Shown here: positions 22,301 through 34,583 of the stretch, in pieces
Layout of the letters: every line of letters begins with the position of its first letter
How positions within the stretch are numbered: the first letter of the stretch is position 1
NCBI GenBank assembly: GCA_015499995.1
Contig: JADNRV010000296.1
Location: 1-59,697, forward strand
Reading direction: 5' to 3'
Source: Flammula alnicola
Lineage: Eukaryota > Basidiomycota > Agaricomycetes > Agaricales > Strophariaceae
Length of the DNA stretch: 59,697 nt
Position numbers and translations under genes: made by a program
The notes under the pieces: generated by a model
Told to the model about the DNA's origin: nothing
Seen by the model: the letters and a program-made list of their open reading frames with translations, nothing else
Databases searched by the model: none

Positions 22301-23423
22301 GGGTGAGGCAGAGCGGGGTAGAAGTCATGTTGGACGTCTGCAGCGCGTGGTTTGCGCTAAGCGAGAGCGTGAGGGCGTTGCTGAGAGCGGAGGTGACGCT
22401 CGCGGACGTGTTGATGATGCCGCTCTTCACTTGAGATGGATTGTTTCCTTGATTGAGAATGTTGGCGTCGGCGTTGATAGTGCCATGCAAGAGGAGTTGT
22501 CCAAGCGAAGCAGAGATGGCGAACGAGACAGGCGGCGATGAGGAATGGAGCTCAACGAGCTCGTAAGCTGCGAGGTCGTACCAGGAGACGAGATAATCGT
22601 CCTCTAGAATCTGCCCTGTCGAGAACCGTATCAGAGTAAACCATTGACACTGGATCTGGTCCTGCAGGGCGTCGGGGTGGTTGGATGGTGTCGATGTGGC
22701 GTTGGACGCAGACTTACCCGCCGTCGAGATCTTGGCTAGCGGATTGAATCTTCGTTTTTTCTTGCCACCGGCGACAGGGACAGGGCCAACACCGAGGGGC
22801 GGCGCCACGGGCATAGGCACGTCCACCCGCCCACTCGTCGTCAAGCCCAGCCCTACCGGCTTCGTCGACGCGAACATCGGCGGCGGCTCCAGGTCGTCAA
22901 AGTCGTCGTCATCCTCCCACTCATCGTCTTCCTCGTATCCCTCCTCTCCGCCTCCGCCCTCCTCCGCGTCCTCCTGCTGATTGTTAGAAGATCCGTCTTC
23001 TTCTGGATGCCCACCTGCACTTCGCTTCTTTCGCAATTCTTGCGGATTCGCAAACTTGATGGGGCTGATGGGGCGTTGGCCCTCGTCGGGCGCGAACGTG
23101 ATGGGTGACGGTGGTCGCACCCCTGGTACGTCTTTGGTGATACGACGCGGGTCAAAGGGTAAGCCGAAGCATTTCGCGAGGATGCTCTGCTTGAAGTGCT
23201 TGATTTTCCAAGTGGGGTCGACATGCGTGAGGAACCATTGGTCGTAGGGTACTAGAATCGTGAGTTAAAGTTTAGGAGGTCCAAATTGATACGGAACTTA
23301 CTGTATCGACAGGCTAGTGGTATATGTTTCTGTTTCCGTATCTCCATGATATGATCCTCCTCGCCAGCGACCTGGCTGGTACACGTTCTGATAACCGTTC
23401 TCCCGTTTGTATCCAATGTGCTG
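16389..23423 (-). CDS. Large PH-domain protein with long disordered serine/acidic regions (5' end uncertain)
   Basis: A single long minus-strand gene best explains the coding frames. From the 5' side: STLDTNGRTVIRTCTSQVAG (exon about 23423-23302), YDQWFLTHVDPTWKIKHFKQ, an acidic linker, WFTLIRFSTGQILEDDYLVS, YVQPYWEGWVRALRVVW, LEWRERWVVIRDGVISLFKE (a PH-domain-like strand pattern, about 21.9 kb), a KE/ER-rich stretch of about 150 residues, YIPYSREEAEAAGMKIICAK, then LPYPEWRIELVLRARLYGMH (about 18.8 kb) and a very Ser/Pro-rich tail ending at 16389. The PH domain suggests phosphoinositide or membrane binding, possibly cortical signalling. Several exon joins (near 22.3, 22.05, 20.7 and 17.8 kb) could not be fixed. 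Further 5' exons up to about 23.64 kb are possible (DISANDVSSLISYLVINIKD at about 23.58 kb). Two adjacent genes remain possible. Confidence 0.55.
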
Positions 23424-23649
23424 GGCTAATCAAGAGAAAGTAAGTTGTACGGATCACAAATCAAGAACAACGCATTTCTGACCGACAGCTTTACGTTAAA
23501 AGGAGATGCCAAATGATAGAAATCCTTGATATTGATGACTAGATATGATATGAGGGATGAGACGTCGTTGGCGCTGATATCAAAAGATCAATGATATCCC
23601 ACCTTCAGCGGAACCTAGGACTGAAGAGAATCATTAGTATCAGGGTAAG

Positions 23650-25440
23650 CTATATTTTTTTCGCCACATGAAGAAGGCATGTACCTAAAGAAGACACGTC
23701 CAAAGCCACACTTTGATGAATGTCTAATGACAGCCAGATCGACAGCGGGCGAGATACCCAGTTACAGTCCCAAAGTGGGCGGTTGCGGTGCAGAACTTCC
23801 TGAGCACAGCGAACGTATGCAAGCCCAAGTTCTAAATAAACACAATATGAAGTGGGAATTGCAGATATCGAAGTTAAAGATATGAAAGAAAAGACAGAGT
23901 CAGAACACGGAACGAATGCAAAGTAACAAGACGCACTTTTCACGCTATCAACCACGCCCTCTCCGTGACTTTCGCCAGTATCCCAGATTTAACTTCCCAA
24001 CCAAATCCAAGGGTGGATAGCAGATGAAAAGGAGAGGCCCTAGGCCTAGGACGAGGCAGAAGCAGAGGAGGTGGTTGGGAAGAGGAAAGAGTCAACGACT
24101 GATCATCACAGCAATCCCAGGTTAAGGGGTTAGGTTGAAATTTTAATTTAATTTCCTCTTGCCGAGAATTGCCGAGCCGGACCATCCGGCCCTGCCTCAG
24201 CGCTTATTCCCCGATCGGCCTATCCTCTCCCAGCAAATCACATTGTAGAATCCCGGCACTTGCAGCGAATCTCTGGGATGGTATACATTACCCATATCGT
24301 ATCCATGCTGTGTCTTTCTTGATATCAAACCGATTTCAGTGCAACCCGAGAAGATTTGATCCACAAAAATAAGTACAGCATCAAACAGCCATGGGATTTT
24401 AGCAGAAGGAAGGACTTCGGCCTGGGAGCGAGCCCTACTTATTTTTAACAACCATCAAACATCAGTGAAATTCTGAGTCGCGCTGGCAGTAGAAACTTTG
24501 AGCTCGTCTAGACAGGAAACAAAGATCACGCGTTAATCTATCCAATCTTTCAAAATGCAATCACCATTATGACTCGCGTGTGAATGCGTAGTACAAGACA
24601 TCGACATAATCAAGTAGGTTGCCATTGGATAACTTTGAGTCAATGGCTTCTGACGCTTTGTTTTCCTCTTCAGATAATCGCTCGTGAGATTCCGAGGAAA
24701 TGATGTAGGCGCTGTCCAAGCGAGACAATCAGACATGGTCAAATTGGGATGTGTGAACTTCTGGAGCTCAAGTCCTCCGCGCGTCGGCATCGATACATGT
24801 CAAAGGATTTGGATACCTGGACCTTGAGTACCTTTTGACTATACAAATGCATTTTATATATCTCTTCCAGCGATCCGAAATTTTACCGAAAATGTAACAG
24901 CCGCCATCGACTGTACAGTCACAAATTCCCCAATGATACCACTACCAAGAAGTCGTGATAAAATACCTACGAATGTTGCTCTTGGTCCGTACCAGCTTGC
25001 GCTATTGTATTGGCCCCAAGTTCGAGGTAAGATGTCATATTCCCTGCCGTAACTGGGTTCGCTGAGAACTTGGACCCATATGACCCGCAGGGCCCACGTA
25101 AAGAAAATATACCACAACGAACTTTGTCGCTGCTACACTCTTTTTCAACCCCTGGGTGCGTGTTTTGACGTGGGCGGAAAGCGCGTAGCACCGGAGATAT
25201 CACCATCCCAGAACGAGAGATAGACAAAACCATCAATTCTGGTCATGGCGTGGGCTACTTACTTGTGTTCACATCCGTCATCTCATCGGATCCTTCGGAT
25301 CCAAAGTTGAAGAGGTCACCTACAACCTTGGAAATTCTGCAAGCCTAGCCTGGGCTCGGATGCGCACACCAGCAGTTTCATATTGCTCCGCCATGGCCCG
25401 TCGCGGTCATCGATTGAGGAGGCTGACCACACTCTTTGTT
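23650..25440. other. Gene-poor stretch
   Basis: No gene with convincing start, introns and domain was found. Short frames at 23940-24185 (Pro-rich) and 24854-25236 have no recognised motif. The first could belong to unresolved 5' exons of the PH-domain gene. Confidence 0.4.
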
Positions 25441-25542
25441 TCACTGGGTGTATAAAGATGCCCTCGAGCACGGTATCGGTATCGGGCTAGCTCATAAACT
25501 CTACTTCGTTCGTGCCTACACTCCAACCTTAACAGATTCACC

Positions 25543-26085
25543 ATGTTCAAACCTCTCAACCTCACCGCCCTCTTCCTCTTCATCGCCATGGCCTCGGCAT
25601 TTACACTCCCACCTAGCCTCATTGCGGTGGGAACTCACTGTACATCCTTCCTATATTTCATCCCACCTCTAGCTGACCCATATCTTCGTTTTCGTCAATG
25701 ATTACTATAGGTGAAAGCGATGGCGTAAGTGTCATGTCCCCTTCTCGTAATAAACAACCTTCTAACTATTCGGATCTTCCATTCTCAGGATTGTAAACCT
25801 CCATAATATTCCTACTCCTCGGTGAATTTCCCTGATTTTTATTTGCGTTCGATAGGCCGCGGAGGTTTACAATGTTGCAGAGCCGTTCCTGCGGCCAGGT
25901 ATTGTTCTACCCTGCTTTCCATGAACCTGGCACAGTCGACTTACCGTCCATCGTCTTCGTTCCTTAGATGCTACGTCGTCCCCGATGGCTCATCCTGCTA
26001 AACTCCAAAACCCGGAGTTGGTCAGATATGGGATACAGGTGGAGGAGAATTCCAGGGAGATCACATTAGCTATAACTTGAACACG
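25543..26085 (+). CDS. Possible small secreted protein (first exon convincing, rest unclear)
   Basis: A TATAAAG at 25451-25457 precedes, by about 90 nt, an ATG at 25543 followed by a clean signal peptide (MFKPLNLTALFLFIAMASAF). A donor after LPPSLIA (GTGGGA) is plausible. Downstream exons are ambiguous: one open frame carries a GGLQCC motif that loosely recalls hydrophobins, while another ends in a 15-20 codon exon stopping near 26081. Neither gives the eight-cysteine hydrophobin pattern. This may be a genuine short secreted protein or a decayed one. Confidence 0.3.
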
Positions 26086-28490
26086 GTTTCCTTCCACACA
26101 TGCGTTGAACGATGACAGCACTTTACGTCGAGTTTTGGGTTTAGGATAGTCTTATAAGACACGTTTTTCGTGGAACAATAATTCGCGTTCAACCTCCCGG
26201 GAAAACCTAGGACGATGCCTTGATCCATGACTGATTTATCGATCTCGCCTATCAGAAGGCGCAGATATGAATCAGAAAGAACGTGGGCGAGAACGTCTGC
26301 AGCTCTTTATATCGTGGTCGTGTGGTTTTGAACTAACGAGAAGAGGTGGGAATCGGGCACTCTGATGCTGGAAATCTTCGTCCTCAATGTACGGTGCACT
26401 TCTGCGTGGGTCTGCTCAAGAACGCAAAGCCACTAGTGTCGCCCGATTCTATCTTAATGTTGGAAAAGAGCCACGAAAACATCATGATTAGCAACTGAAA
26501 TGTAGCTTACATCATAGGATTACCAGAAATTGAATGCAATGCAACATTCGTTAACATGGTCCTTGAGGTCAGCAATTAAATCAGTGCACCAGCTTATTGC
26601 GGTTATTGAATGAAGAACGGCTATTTCATAGGACGGAGGAATCAGGCCACTGCACCTCCTAATATACACTGACTGCATTTCCCTGGAATAATACTAAAAG
26701 AATCATTCCTAGATGACCGTTGAGAGTAGTCCTCACTGTGCCAAATCGTTAAGCGCTGCGTGAGCTATCTATAACCTCTTAGTGCTCATCGCAAAAGGTT
26801 CTGAGCGCTCGCAGGATTTCAAGCATATTATTGGCCAGTTGTCATGCATTTTGAAGATTATGAGGTCCCTGTGACCAGCATGAGTGCTTGAATTGCGGAT
26901 GGTATGATAGATTTCTTGCGCACTGATCTTGGAAAATAATTCGTATATCTTCACGCCAAATTCATACATGACCTTAAAAAGCGGCCTGTGATACTGATCA
27001 CGTCTAAAGCAACGGATAATGGGTCGAGCATGGAGGGGTAGTTCGCTAGATTTATGTTGGATTTGTAGACACTCCAATGTGCCAGGACGCTGAAAACAGC
27101 AAGGGAACATGGGCCGTGGAACGCATACCCTGGACAATGCGCAGACATACCTACAGCACATGGGGATGCCATGTCAACGCGCTATGGCAGAGCATGACCA
27201 AAATAATTCTACATGTCCTTTCTCTGGACGCTCTGCCGAAAATACTTGCGGGAAACCATCAGTTCAACAGTCTGTTAGATATAGAAAATCTGTCAGCGAC
27301 TGCGAATAGTTTCCAATTTCAAAGCGTCACTTGATTCCACCTTGAGAGGCATGGTCGTGTGGAGAGCAGCACTGGCCACCCATGTAAGCGTTGATCCAAC
27401 TTAAAGAAATACGACGGTGCTCAGCCACTCGCAGAACGGCCCCATACTTTGGGTAATACGGCAGATTCCGCTAGGAAGTTTGCGCTCGAAATCCGGAACT
27501 GGGAGAACGACCATGGTTCTTGAGCGTCAAGCCGATCTGTCAACCCGTCAGAGCACCTCCAACGCCAGCGGAAGCCAATTTACCTAGTGCCGGGATAAAC
27601 TTGACTGCAGCTGCAGAGCACTTGATAACTGGCATACAAGCGTAAAGTGGGCACTACCGCCACGGCCGAACAGTTAAGCGAAACACGTATCACAATGCCT
27701 ACGAAGACTCACCTCTTTCCGATACCTCGTCTAGGTCAGAGTCTTGGTAATATGTCTTCCTGAGCAGCTACAGTGTTTTGCATATTGATTTGCACAACGG
27801 ATTTTTTGAACAGCTATTTGGCCCTGCTTGCCTAGCGCGGGAAATGTGATGCCGTTCCAATGCCGTTCCCGCTCGCCTTGCCTGTTTTGCCCGTTCCCGC
27901 CCCAAAGGTCAAACTATCCATGTCAGCGTTCATTGGCAGAAAATCACAAACTCTCCTGACTGTCCCAGATGTCGACAAGGACAGGGATCGCCACTGCGTC
28001 GCCTCGGTGGGTTCGTGCGCTGTGCGTGCCGAATTTGCCGCCTAAGGCACCATCAGGATTTGTCAGCTACGACGCAAAATCTCGCGAATTTGATGTGCAA
28101 AACAATATGCAAAGCACTGTAAGTATTACTATATGGCACCACTGCAGAACTCAGCGCTCAGCGACGAAGCCGAAGCTGGGCACGTGATGCCCAATCACGG
28201 CACCGGTGACCGCACTTTAGATTCAGCAGAACCTGTTGAGGTTTATACGACATGGCATCTTTCTCTTCACGGACCCCTTACCTACCAATTTCATTCGCGT
28301 TACTCCATTTACTTACAACATTTCCTTTTCCGGCTGCGCGCATCCTGCGCACATCCTGTGCACATCCTAGCCGCTCGCCCTTATCTTTCTTTATTTTATA
28401 TCCTACATATCATGGGGCATTGGAACAAGCACGCCATCGTGCTCGTTCCGTTATTCCCCGCCATATATATATATTACATCTACGTACCGC
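26086..28490. other. Gene-poor stretch
   Basis: No supported gene. A minus-strand segment near 27.56-27.65 kb reads AAAVKFIPALGKLASAGVGG, which looks protein-like but has no continuation. It was not annotated as a gene. Confidence 0.4.
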
Positions 28491-28498
28491 ACACCTCA

Positions 28499-28658
28499 TC
28501 TGTCGCCCCGACGTGTCTGACATTTGAGATGTGTATCTTACTTTACCTTCGTTACATTCCACGGTGCTGACTATCCGTATTGTAGTTACTTTGTACTCTT
28601 TCAGGTAGGGTTACAATACATACTATTATCTGTCACCCCGACGTGTCTGACATTTGAG
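28499..28658. repeat. Imperfect tandem duplication
   Basis: A 30-bp block (starting TCTGTC and containing CCCGACGTGTCTGACATTTG) occurs at 28499-28528 and 28629-28658 with one mismatch. A second shared block, GTTACTTYGTACTCTTTCAG, lies at about 28585-28604 and again just after the second copy. Confidence 0.75.
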
Positions 28659-28940
28659 TTACTTCGTACTCTTTCAGAACCTCTGGCGGCAGCGATTCTG
28701 TCATGTATACGGCCAATAAAAACTATATCAGTCGATAACTCAGCACAGGATGGATGAGTTGATTTTCCTCTTTCTCTGGGCAATTGCTGGGATACTTATT
28801 TTGATTTACGACTTCGGACTCCGCCAGCCGCTCGCCATTTGAATTTCTTCAAATGACCGACGGCCAGTAGATGGAGTCAAAATGCAGCAAAATGACCGCT
28901 AATACGTTATGCGAGTAGGACTACAAGAAACATAACACTG

Positions 28941-29011
28941 TTTTTAATTTCTGACGTTTTCATAAACGCTCCTAACTTAGGAGCGTTTATGAAAACGTCA
29001 GAAATTAAAAA
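28941..29011. repeat. 71-bp essentially perfect palindrome (35-bp arms, 1-nt centre)
   Basis: Bases 28941-28975 are the exact reverse complement of 28977-29011 (35 of 35 matches), with a single C at 28976 as the centre. The outer ends are T/A-rich (TTTTTAATTT/AAATTAAAAA) and the core is CTCCTAACTTAGGAG. The flanks do not pair and carry no clear target-site duplication. No gene overlaps it. It would form a long cruciform in DNA or a hairpin in RNA. Confidence 0.95.
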
Positions 29012-30718
29012 AAGTCCTAACTGAACAATTCGTCCGACACCTCTGTCGGAGTCTGAGCCCGATCTGAGCCTTCTAACATTGCACAACTTCGAAGTTTGCA
29101 ATTGCCAATAATGCTTCCTTAATTCGCTATGAATATATTCGATACGAAAGAGATATTTGTATATAGATCCCGACAACAATGAACGATTACGTACATCACA
29201 GTAGTTATTCACGTGCCGCAGCAAATAGCCGACGGCAAGAATTCGGCATGCTATCTATATGAGTTCGCATCCAATTTATTTTGGTCCACGGTCCACACAA
29301 TTCTATCACACATTTATACGTCTTCTGTCTCCTGTCCATTGCAACTCCATTGGCGAGGACTCAAGCTTGGACAGTACCGTGTACTACTACCACCGGGTTC
29401 AAGCTCTTGTGTTCTCCTTGTGGATGCAATTGAGACTCTCACCTCCACAATTTGCTTGACCTCCTTAGAGTCATAGACAGAAGAGGGTCTCTACTCTGCC
29501 CCCGAATCGCCCCCGAATCGCCCCCTCGAGAACAATCAAAGTTCTGAACCGACATAATGGACTTAGAAGCAATTCTACGCTGCATTCAATGCTTTTCGAG
29601 TCGCTCCTTCATCGGATATCTGTAAATATATATCTGTTCTTTTCTATCTCCTCTAGTCATACTGAATCCGCTACTGACGCCACGATCAGGTCTGACCACA
29701 CTCTCTCCGACACCTTTGCGCTGTTTCATTTCCATCTAAGATTTTCTCTCGGATTAAATGGAATATGTGAGTAATGGATGGGACGAAAACAAGTTGCTTA
29801 TGTTGTGTTTGTCTCCTAGTTTCACCAACCGCCAGGGCACGGACGGTATACTAGCCATGCCATAATCCTTCATCGATGCCAAGCATTTATTTGGACGATT
29901 GTATGCACACATCAACTTCCGTAAACTTAAATCGAAAGTCGTTTCGAAATTCGGAATTTCTGTGGGATTTATGGACTTCTCGGACACATTGATACTCAAT
30001 CGCGTTCTTGATCGCCGCTCGAGCACCGTGGCAGTGGGCTGCTTGTCTCTCACTCTCGATTGCTTGCTCTACACATTTCTGTCATGACATTGCGCAGAAC
30101 GATGAATGCCACGGCGAATCCTAACGAAGCTGACGTATTTCTCCTGTCTCGTGCTTTGTCTGCTGCTTCATATTTTCTTCCAAAGGCGGTAGTTTGTTTG
30201 ATGCAGAAGTCTAGCGCGATCGCTGCCTCCTTGAAACTTTGAATTGCGGCTCGATCTTGATCATTCTCAGCACAAATTTCCGGTGTTGTTTGCAAGTCCT
30301 TTCTTTTATTTCTTTCGCCGAAAAGTCTGCGGGCACCCTAACAAAATACCTGCATTGTGGATTGCCAATATGGATGGAACATGCGTTCGTCTCAGCCAAT
30401 CATGCAGTGATAGGTTTTGGTCGTATGTCCAGCTCTGCGATCCTATCCATTGTACAAAGTTCCGGTGTTTCTCTGGGATGCACTACTCCTAGGCCCTCGA
30501 AGCATACTTTGTCTAAATGGAGGCACTGTGTATCGTCGACACCTTGTTGTCAGGAATGACATGTCTTGCGAGATTTTATGTACCAGATCCAACCCAACGC
30601 GACTTCCTTCATCTACCGCGTGACGCTGCAGCGGAGGTGCCGTGGTTGTTTCTTCGATGTATTCATCCTGAAACTCCTTGGAATATCCTACGTTTTAGAA
30701 TAACTACGTTCGAGCACA
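29012..30718. other. No intact gene; coding-like fragments on the minus strand
   Basis: Minus-strand fragments read RIHIGNPQCRYF-like (about 30.35 kb), DQDRAAIQSFKEAAIALDF (about 30.25 kb) and WIGSQSWTYDQNLSLHDWLR (about 30.42 kb). They lie in different frames with stops between them and suggest a decayed gene of unknown family. Confidence 0.35.
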
Positions 30719-30724
30719 TATAAA
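30719..30724 (+). promoter_or_regulatory. TATA box of the DUF4360 gene
   Basis: TATAAA lies 50 nt upstream of the predicted start at 30774 and is followed by a short leader ending CCTCGACA before the ATG. Confidence 0.6.
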
Positions 30725-30773
30725 GAGGCTCGACTTATGGTCGTAGTTCATTGTGATCTTCACAACCTCGACA

Positions 30774-31876
30774 ATGTTCAACTTCCTCACCTCAGGTGCT
30801 ACTCTCCTCGCTTTGGCACTCGCTGCTTCGGCCGCTCCACAGAGGGGTTCAGACTCTCCGGGAGACATTCCCGTTCCTGTCCCTGCTCCCCCTGGGTTTA
30901 ACATGTATTTATTCGCCTCATCATCGTCGCACACCGAATTAAACGCTCTTTTAGCACCTCCCTTGGCGTTAATGGGTCTGGATGTCCATCAGGATCTGCA
31001 TACTACCTGCTTAGCAGTAGGTTCATACACTGCTCGTGAACTTGGGGCTCACATTTCCTTCATAAAGCTGACAGGACTGCTGTCACGGTTACCTTCAGCG
31101 AGTTCTATGCTGAAGCCGGCCCAGGCATTCCAATCGCCTCAAACCGCAAAGACTGTCAGCTCACTTTCGGTGTCAGGTAATTCGCCACTTTGTGAGAAAT
31201 TAAAGAATTTCGTTTAAGCGTCGTTAGCGTTCCCCCTGGCTTCACTTTCGGAATCGCAACTGTCGACTATGTGAGCCATTTACATCCAAGATGCTCTCGA
31301 ATCTCATAACACTTCAAATAGCGTGGATATTATCAACTGGACTCCAAAGTAACGGCTTCCCAGCAATCCATCTACTACTGTATGTATCATATCTACCTCG
31401 TTCTCATGCTTTAAATAACGCTGAAACGTCTGCAGTCCAGGGACAACTCACACAAGGTATTGAATGCACCATTATTCCTTGTTCGTTGTGTCGCTCTGAC
31501 ATGCAGATTAACAGCTACCGCCCGCTCTAATCTCACTGGTCCCGTTGATGGCGATGACTATACCTATCGTGATTCCTTCGACCTCGTTTCCACCGTGGAG
31601 TCTCCTTGCGGAATAACGTCGGTCTTGAACGTCCAGAGTGAGCTCGTCGCGAGTAACGCCGCCAACAAGCTTGGAAGTGGATACATCGCCACTGATTCGG
31701 TGCGTTTTTATTTCTTTTATTATATTTCCTTTGTGATATATTTTCTTCTTTTCTTTCTGTATAGATTGATACAGCCCTCACCACGGTAAGGTTTCTTCTC
31801 TACTCTGCGTGATGCATTTCCTAATGGTTGAACTGTATAGACCCTCAACTTCCAGTGGCAGACGTGCACCAACTGA
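30774..31876 (+). CDS. Secreted DUF4360-family protein
   Basis: Nine exons (30774-30904, 30955-31016, 31068-31176, 31228-31270, 31322-31379, 31436-31456, 31515-31699, 31765-31785, 31841-31876) join in frame to 666 nt, 221 residues. A signal peptide (MFNFLTSGATLLALALAASA) is followed by ITSLGVNGSGCPSGSAYYLL, TAVTVTFSEFYAEAGPGIPI, NRKDCQLTFGVSVPPGFTFG, VDYRGYYQLDS, YYFQGQLTQATARSNLTG, DSFDLVSTVESPCG and a C-terminal FQWQTC. This series is the hallmark of DUF4360, a secreted beta-rich family of fungi whose function is unknown. The start at 30774 is preferred over an in-frame ATG at 30753 because it gives a clean signal peptide. Exons 6 and 8 are only 21 nt each. Confidence 0.9.
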
Positions 31877-32481
31877 GGAAGACTTCACACCCAAAGTCTT
31901 TCCTCAAGACCATATATATCGGCCTCTTGAATTTATCCTGAAGTAGTAGAAATATCGCGTATGAACTTGTATATGATGTCGGTGACAATGTCGAATTTGA
32001 AGTTGATTTGAACACCCAGATGAAGCCGAGTCATGAGCGCTAATGTATTAATGATTAACGTCACTTGATCCTGTAAAAGTACATTTGGAGTAAAAGGGCT
32101 GGTATAGGGATGGACTAAATTTTCAGTTGCTTCAACTAACGTGCCAACTACTTGATCATTCTCGCTAAGTCGGACCGCAAGACCTGGCGAGCAAGTAAAT
32201 GAAAGATGGAATTATGTTAGGTGTGATTTATTTTTCTTTTCAGGAGAGCCACTTTGCTTGGGTTAATGAATCTCTGAGTGTAAATGAGACGAGGGAATAC
32301 TAAATAGGTAGGTAGTGTTACAGAAATACAAGGTAAGGAGAGACGTAAAGAATTGTGATAGATTAGTTACGAGGCCATGGGAGCCTTAGAGGCCGCAGGA
32401 GAATAAACACACTATGTGTATTCCATATGGCGATCAGGCTGTACAGTAACAGTGATCCGTTGTACAATCTAATCCAATTCG
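31877..32481. other. Intergenic stretch, nothing recognised
   Basis: Convergent 3' ends of the DUF4360 and MYND genes. No ORF, repeat or RNA gene was recognised. Confidence 0.5.
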
Positions 32482-34074
32482 TCAATGCCGAGCCTGGCAC
32501 CAGATCCACGGTTCCACCGCGTCGGACTGATCCCCCAGGCTATCTCTGAGATCCTCCAGCTTTTGAAGTGCCAATTTCTGCCGCTCCGCCCTTAGGAGAC
32601 GGTCTATCTGTGATGCTCCAGCGTTCTCCGAGTCGTCCAAAAATACTCTTCGACGGAACTTGAGAGCAGATAATATGTTTCCGATCGCCTTCACAACTTC
32701 GGTGTCCACTGCTTTAGCTTTGCACATAACTTGAAACTGCGCATATGTGAAATCGAGCGTCCACAAGAGTGACCAATCATCAGCACCGAGCGACTCTTTC
32801 AAAGAGTGGATTTTTGCGCAAAGAGACTTGTGGGGCAGTGGAGCACGTTTCCACGCCTCCTTTTGGCACTGCAGGTGGTTTTCTCGTCAGTGAGTAAATA
32901 TCAAAGGAAAGGAAAGAAAGATTGCCTTTTCTCCGCAGAATCTGATGAGGTTGCACTTGCTACACAGTCGTGAATGAATGACTTCAAGCACTGAAGAACA
33001 TGTGATGTTCCAGCAGCCCATCTTTCGGGCCTCGACCATCGCGTCGAAAGCAGTCTCGAGTTCATCAAAGTACTGAAGCTCAGTCATGAGCTCACGCTCG
33101 AATTTGATCGTAGCAACTCCTATCACCGGATCAACGTCCGCATTGGCGTAAGCAGTGAGATGCTGCAGGAGACTACGGGTTTTGCTCCACTCCAGAGGTA
33201 GCGTGGACAAGATTGTCGTAAGGCGTGCAAGAACGGGTGAGATCCAGCTACCTCGCGCGGTAATCATAATGTTGAACTGACGTGTTTCGCTGTGTACGAG
33301 ATTGTCGAAGAATTCAAAGATTGTCATGACAGGGTAGGTAAAAAAATGAGTGCGTGCGAGCTGTGAAGAATCGCCTTCGCCGTAAAATTTGACAGCCTCT
33401 TCAAGGTGTTGGACAGGCCGAGCCAGAGCGAAGGTGAAGTTCGGTGACTGGAAGACCTCCCGAGCAAACGGGACATAAAACAACGCCAGGCGACCAGCCA
33501 GTTTGAATATGATGTATCCAAGGCGCGGTGTTGCGACCCAATGCTCTAGCCCAACTAGAGAGTCTTTGGGTCCATTTGGAAGTAGGTCCTCGGGCCGTTG
33601 TGGCCAACGTTGTTCACCAGTGTTCGCATTACCAGTGCGAAACTTGTGCTGTGTTAGATCGGCCAGGGATAGGATAAGACAGTTGCTGACAGTGGCTACC
33701 GCATCAAATATAAGGGTGACCCCGTCAACCCGAACTCGTCCATCGATTCGGTACCTGCTGGGCTTATGAAGACGCCTCATCCCAGTCTGACCAAAATCGC
33801 AACGGCACGTAGTCAAATGATTTACCATTGTGACGTGGTTTGCGGGAGGCTGTTTAAACGTGAGGAATTTGATGCCAGCTCTGAGGAGCTCGGGGTAGGA
33901 TTTCACGATCTTGGTCTTTTCAGAAATAGAAGTGCACGCTTCGAGCGCCTGGTCGATACGGTCCGCTGCCAGACTCAATCTTATAGCGCATACATTGGCT
34001 TTCGCGGGGTCTCGCATTGTCGATGTTAAGAGTTCGACAGCTGAGTCAAGGGATATATGTGGATTTGCAGCCAT
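32482..34074 (-). CDS. MYND-type zinc-finger protein
   Basis: Two exons (34074-32926 and 32868-32482) join to 1536 nt, 511 residues. Joining requires a GC-AG intron (32925-32869, starting GCAATC and ending CTGCAG). The splice restores a MYND finger near residues 365-405: CSKCNLIRFCGEKCQKEAWK followed by LPHKSLC, which gives the spaced Cys/His ligands. The N-terminal 360 residues are helical and unlike known domains; the C-terminus is charged (LRAERQKLALQKLEDLRDSL). MYND fingers mediate protein-protein contacts, and such stand-alone MYND proteins are numerous in mushrooms; the partner is unknown. The ATG at 34074 is the first in frame and is followed by MAANPHISLDSAVELL. Confidence 0.75.
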
Positions 34075-34437
34075 AGCCGTATCTGCGGCTGTTAAATATT
34101 GATGAACTTGGGCCTTTTTTTGACATGCATGTAAACGACATTACTTACAAGAATGGCAGAGCAGAACAATGTAACATAATTAACGACGTCACCCGATTGG
34201 ATCATAGGAAGCCCTACCTGGATCAGAGTTGTTAAGAGTCGAGCACTTTCAAGGTTTGGTGCGTCCAGTTGGATTGGAGAGGGAGATAAGAATGGGCAGT
34301 GGGAGAAAAGTCGGCTTTGCCGCTTTGAACCCAATTTGAACCATCTCGTGAGAGCGAGGAATCTGCCATCCATGATCCAATCTTCGCATCAAAGCCGAGG
34401 GTGAGGCCTGGAGCACGGCAGTGGATCACATGGAGCG

Positions 34438-34583
34438 TCTCTATTCTATATTATAAAACAAGGATGGTTCTCACGGGTTTGTCTCCCCTCTATGTCTTCT
34501 GATTGGCTGGCCACGGGTCACACGGTGACGTTCGACATCTAGGCCAACTGCACGCCCGTGCGAAGCACGGGTCAAACGGCTCG
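34438..34583 (+). mobile_element. Possible miniature non-autonomous Helitron
   Basis: The left end reads TCTATTCTATATTATAAAAC, close to the 5' TC termini of many Helitrons. Near the right end a strong hairpin has a 7-bp stem, CCCGTGC/GCACGGG, with loop GAA (34555-34571), followed after 8 nt by CTCG-TT where Helitrons normally end CTRR-T. No terminal inverted repeats or target duplication are seen, as expected for Helitrons. The terminus is not canonical, so the call is tentative. Confidence 0.4.

Noticed and set aside
25543..26085. Hydrophobin
   Set aside because: Only a signal peptide and a GGLQCC motif are seen. The eight-cysteine C-CC-C-C-CC-C spacing cannot be assembled with plausible splices.
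27560..27660. N-terminal fragment of an NLR-like or HET-type protein (minus strand, AAAVKFIPALGKLASAGVGG)
   Set aside because: About 25 codons, no continuation and no start; similarity is only impressionistic.
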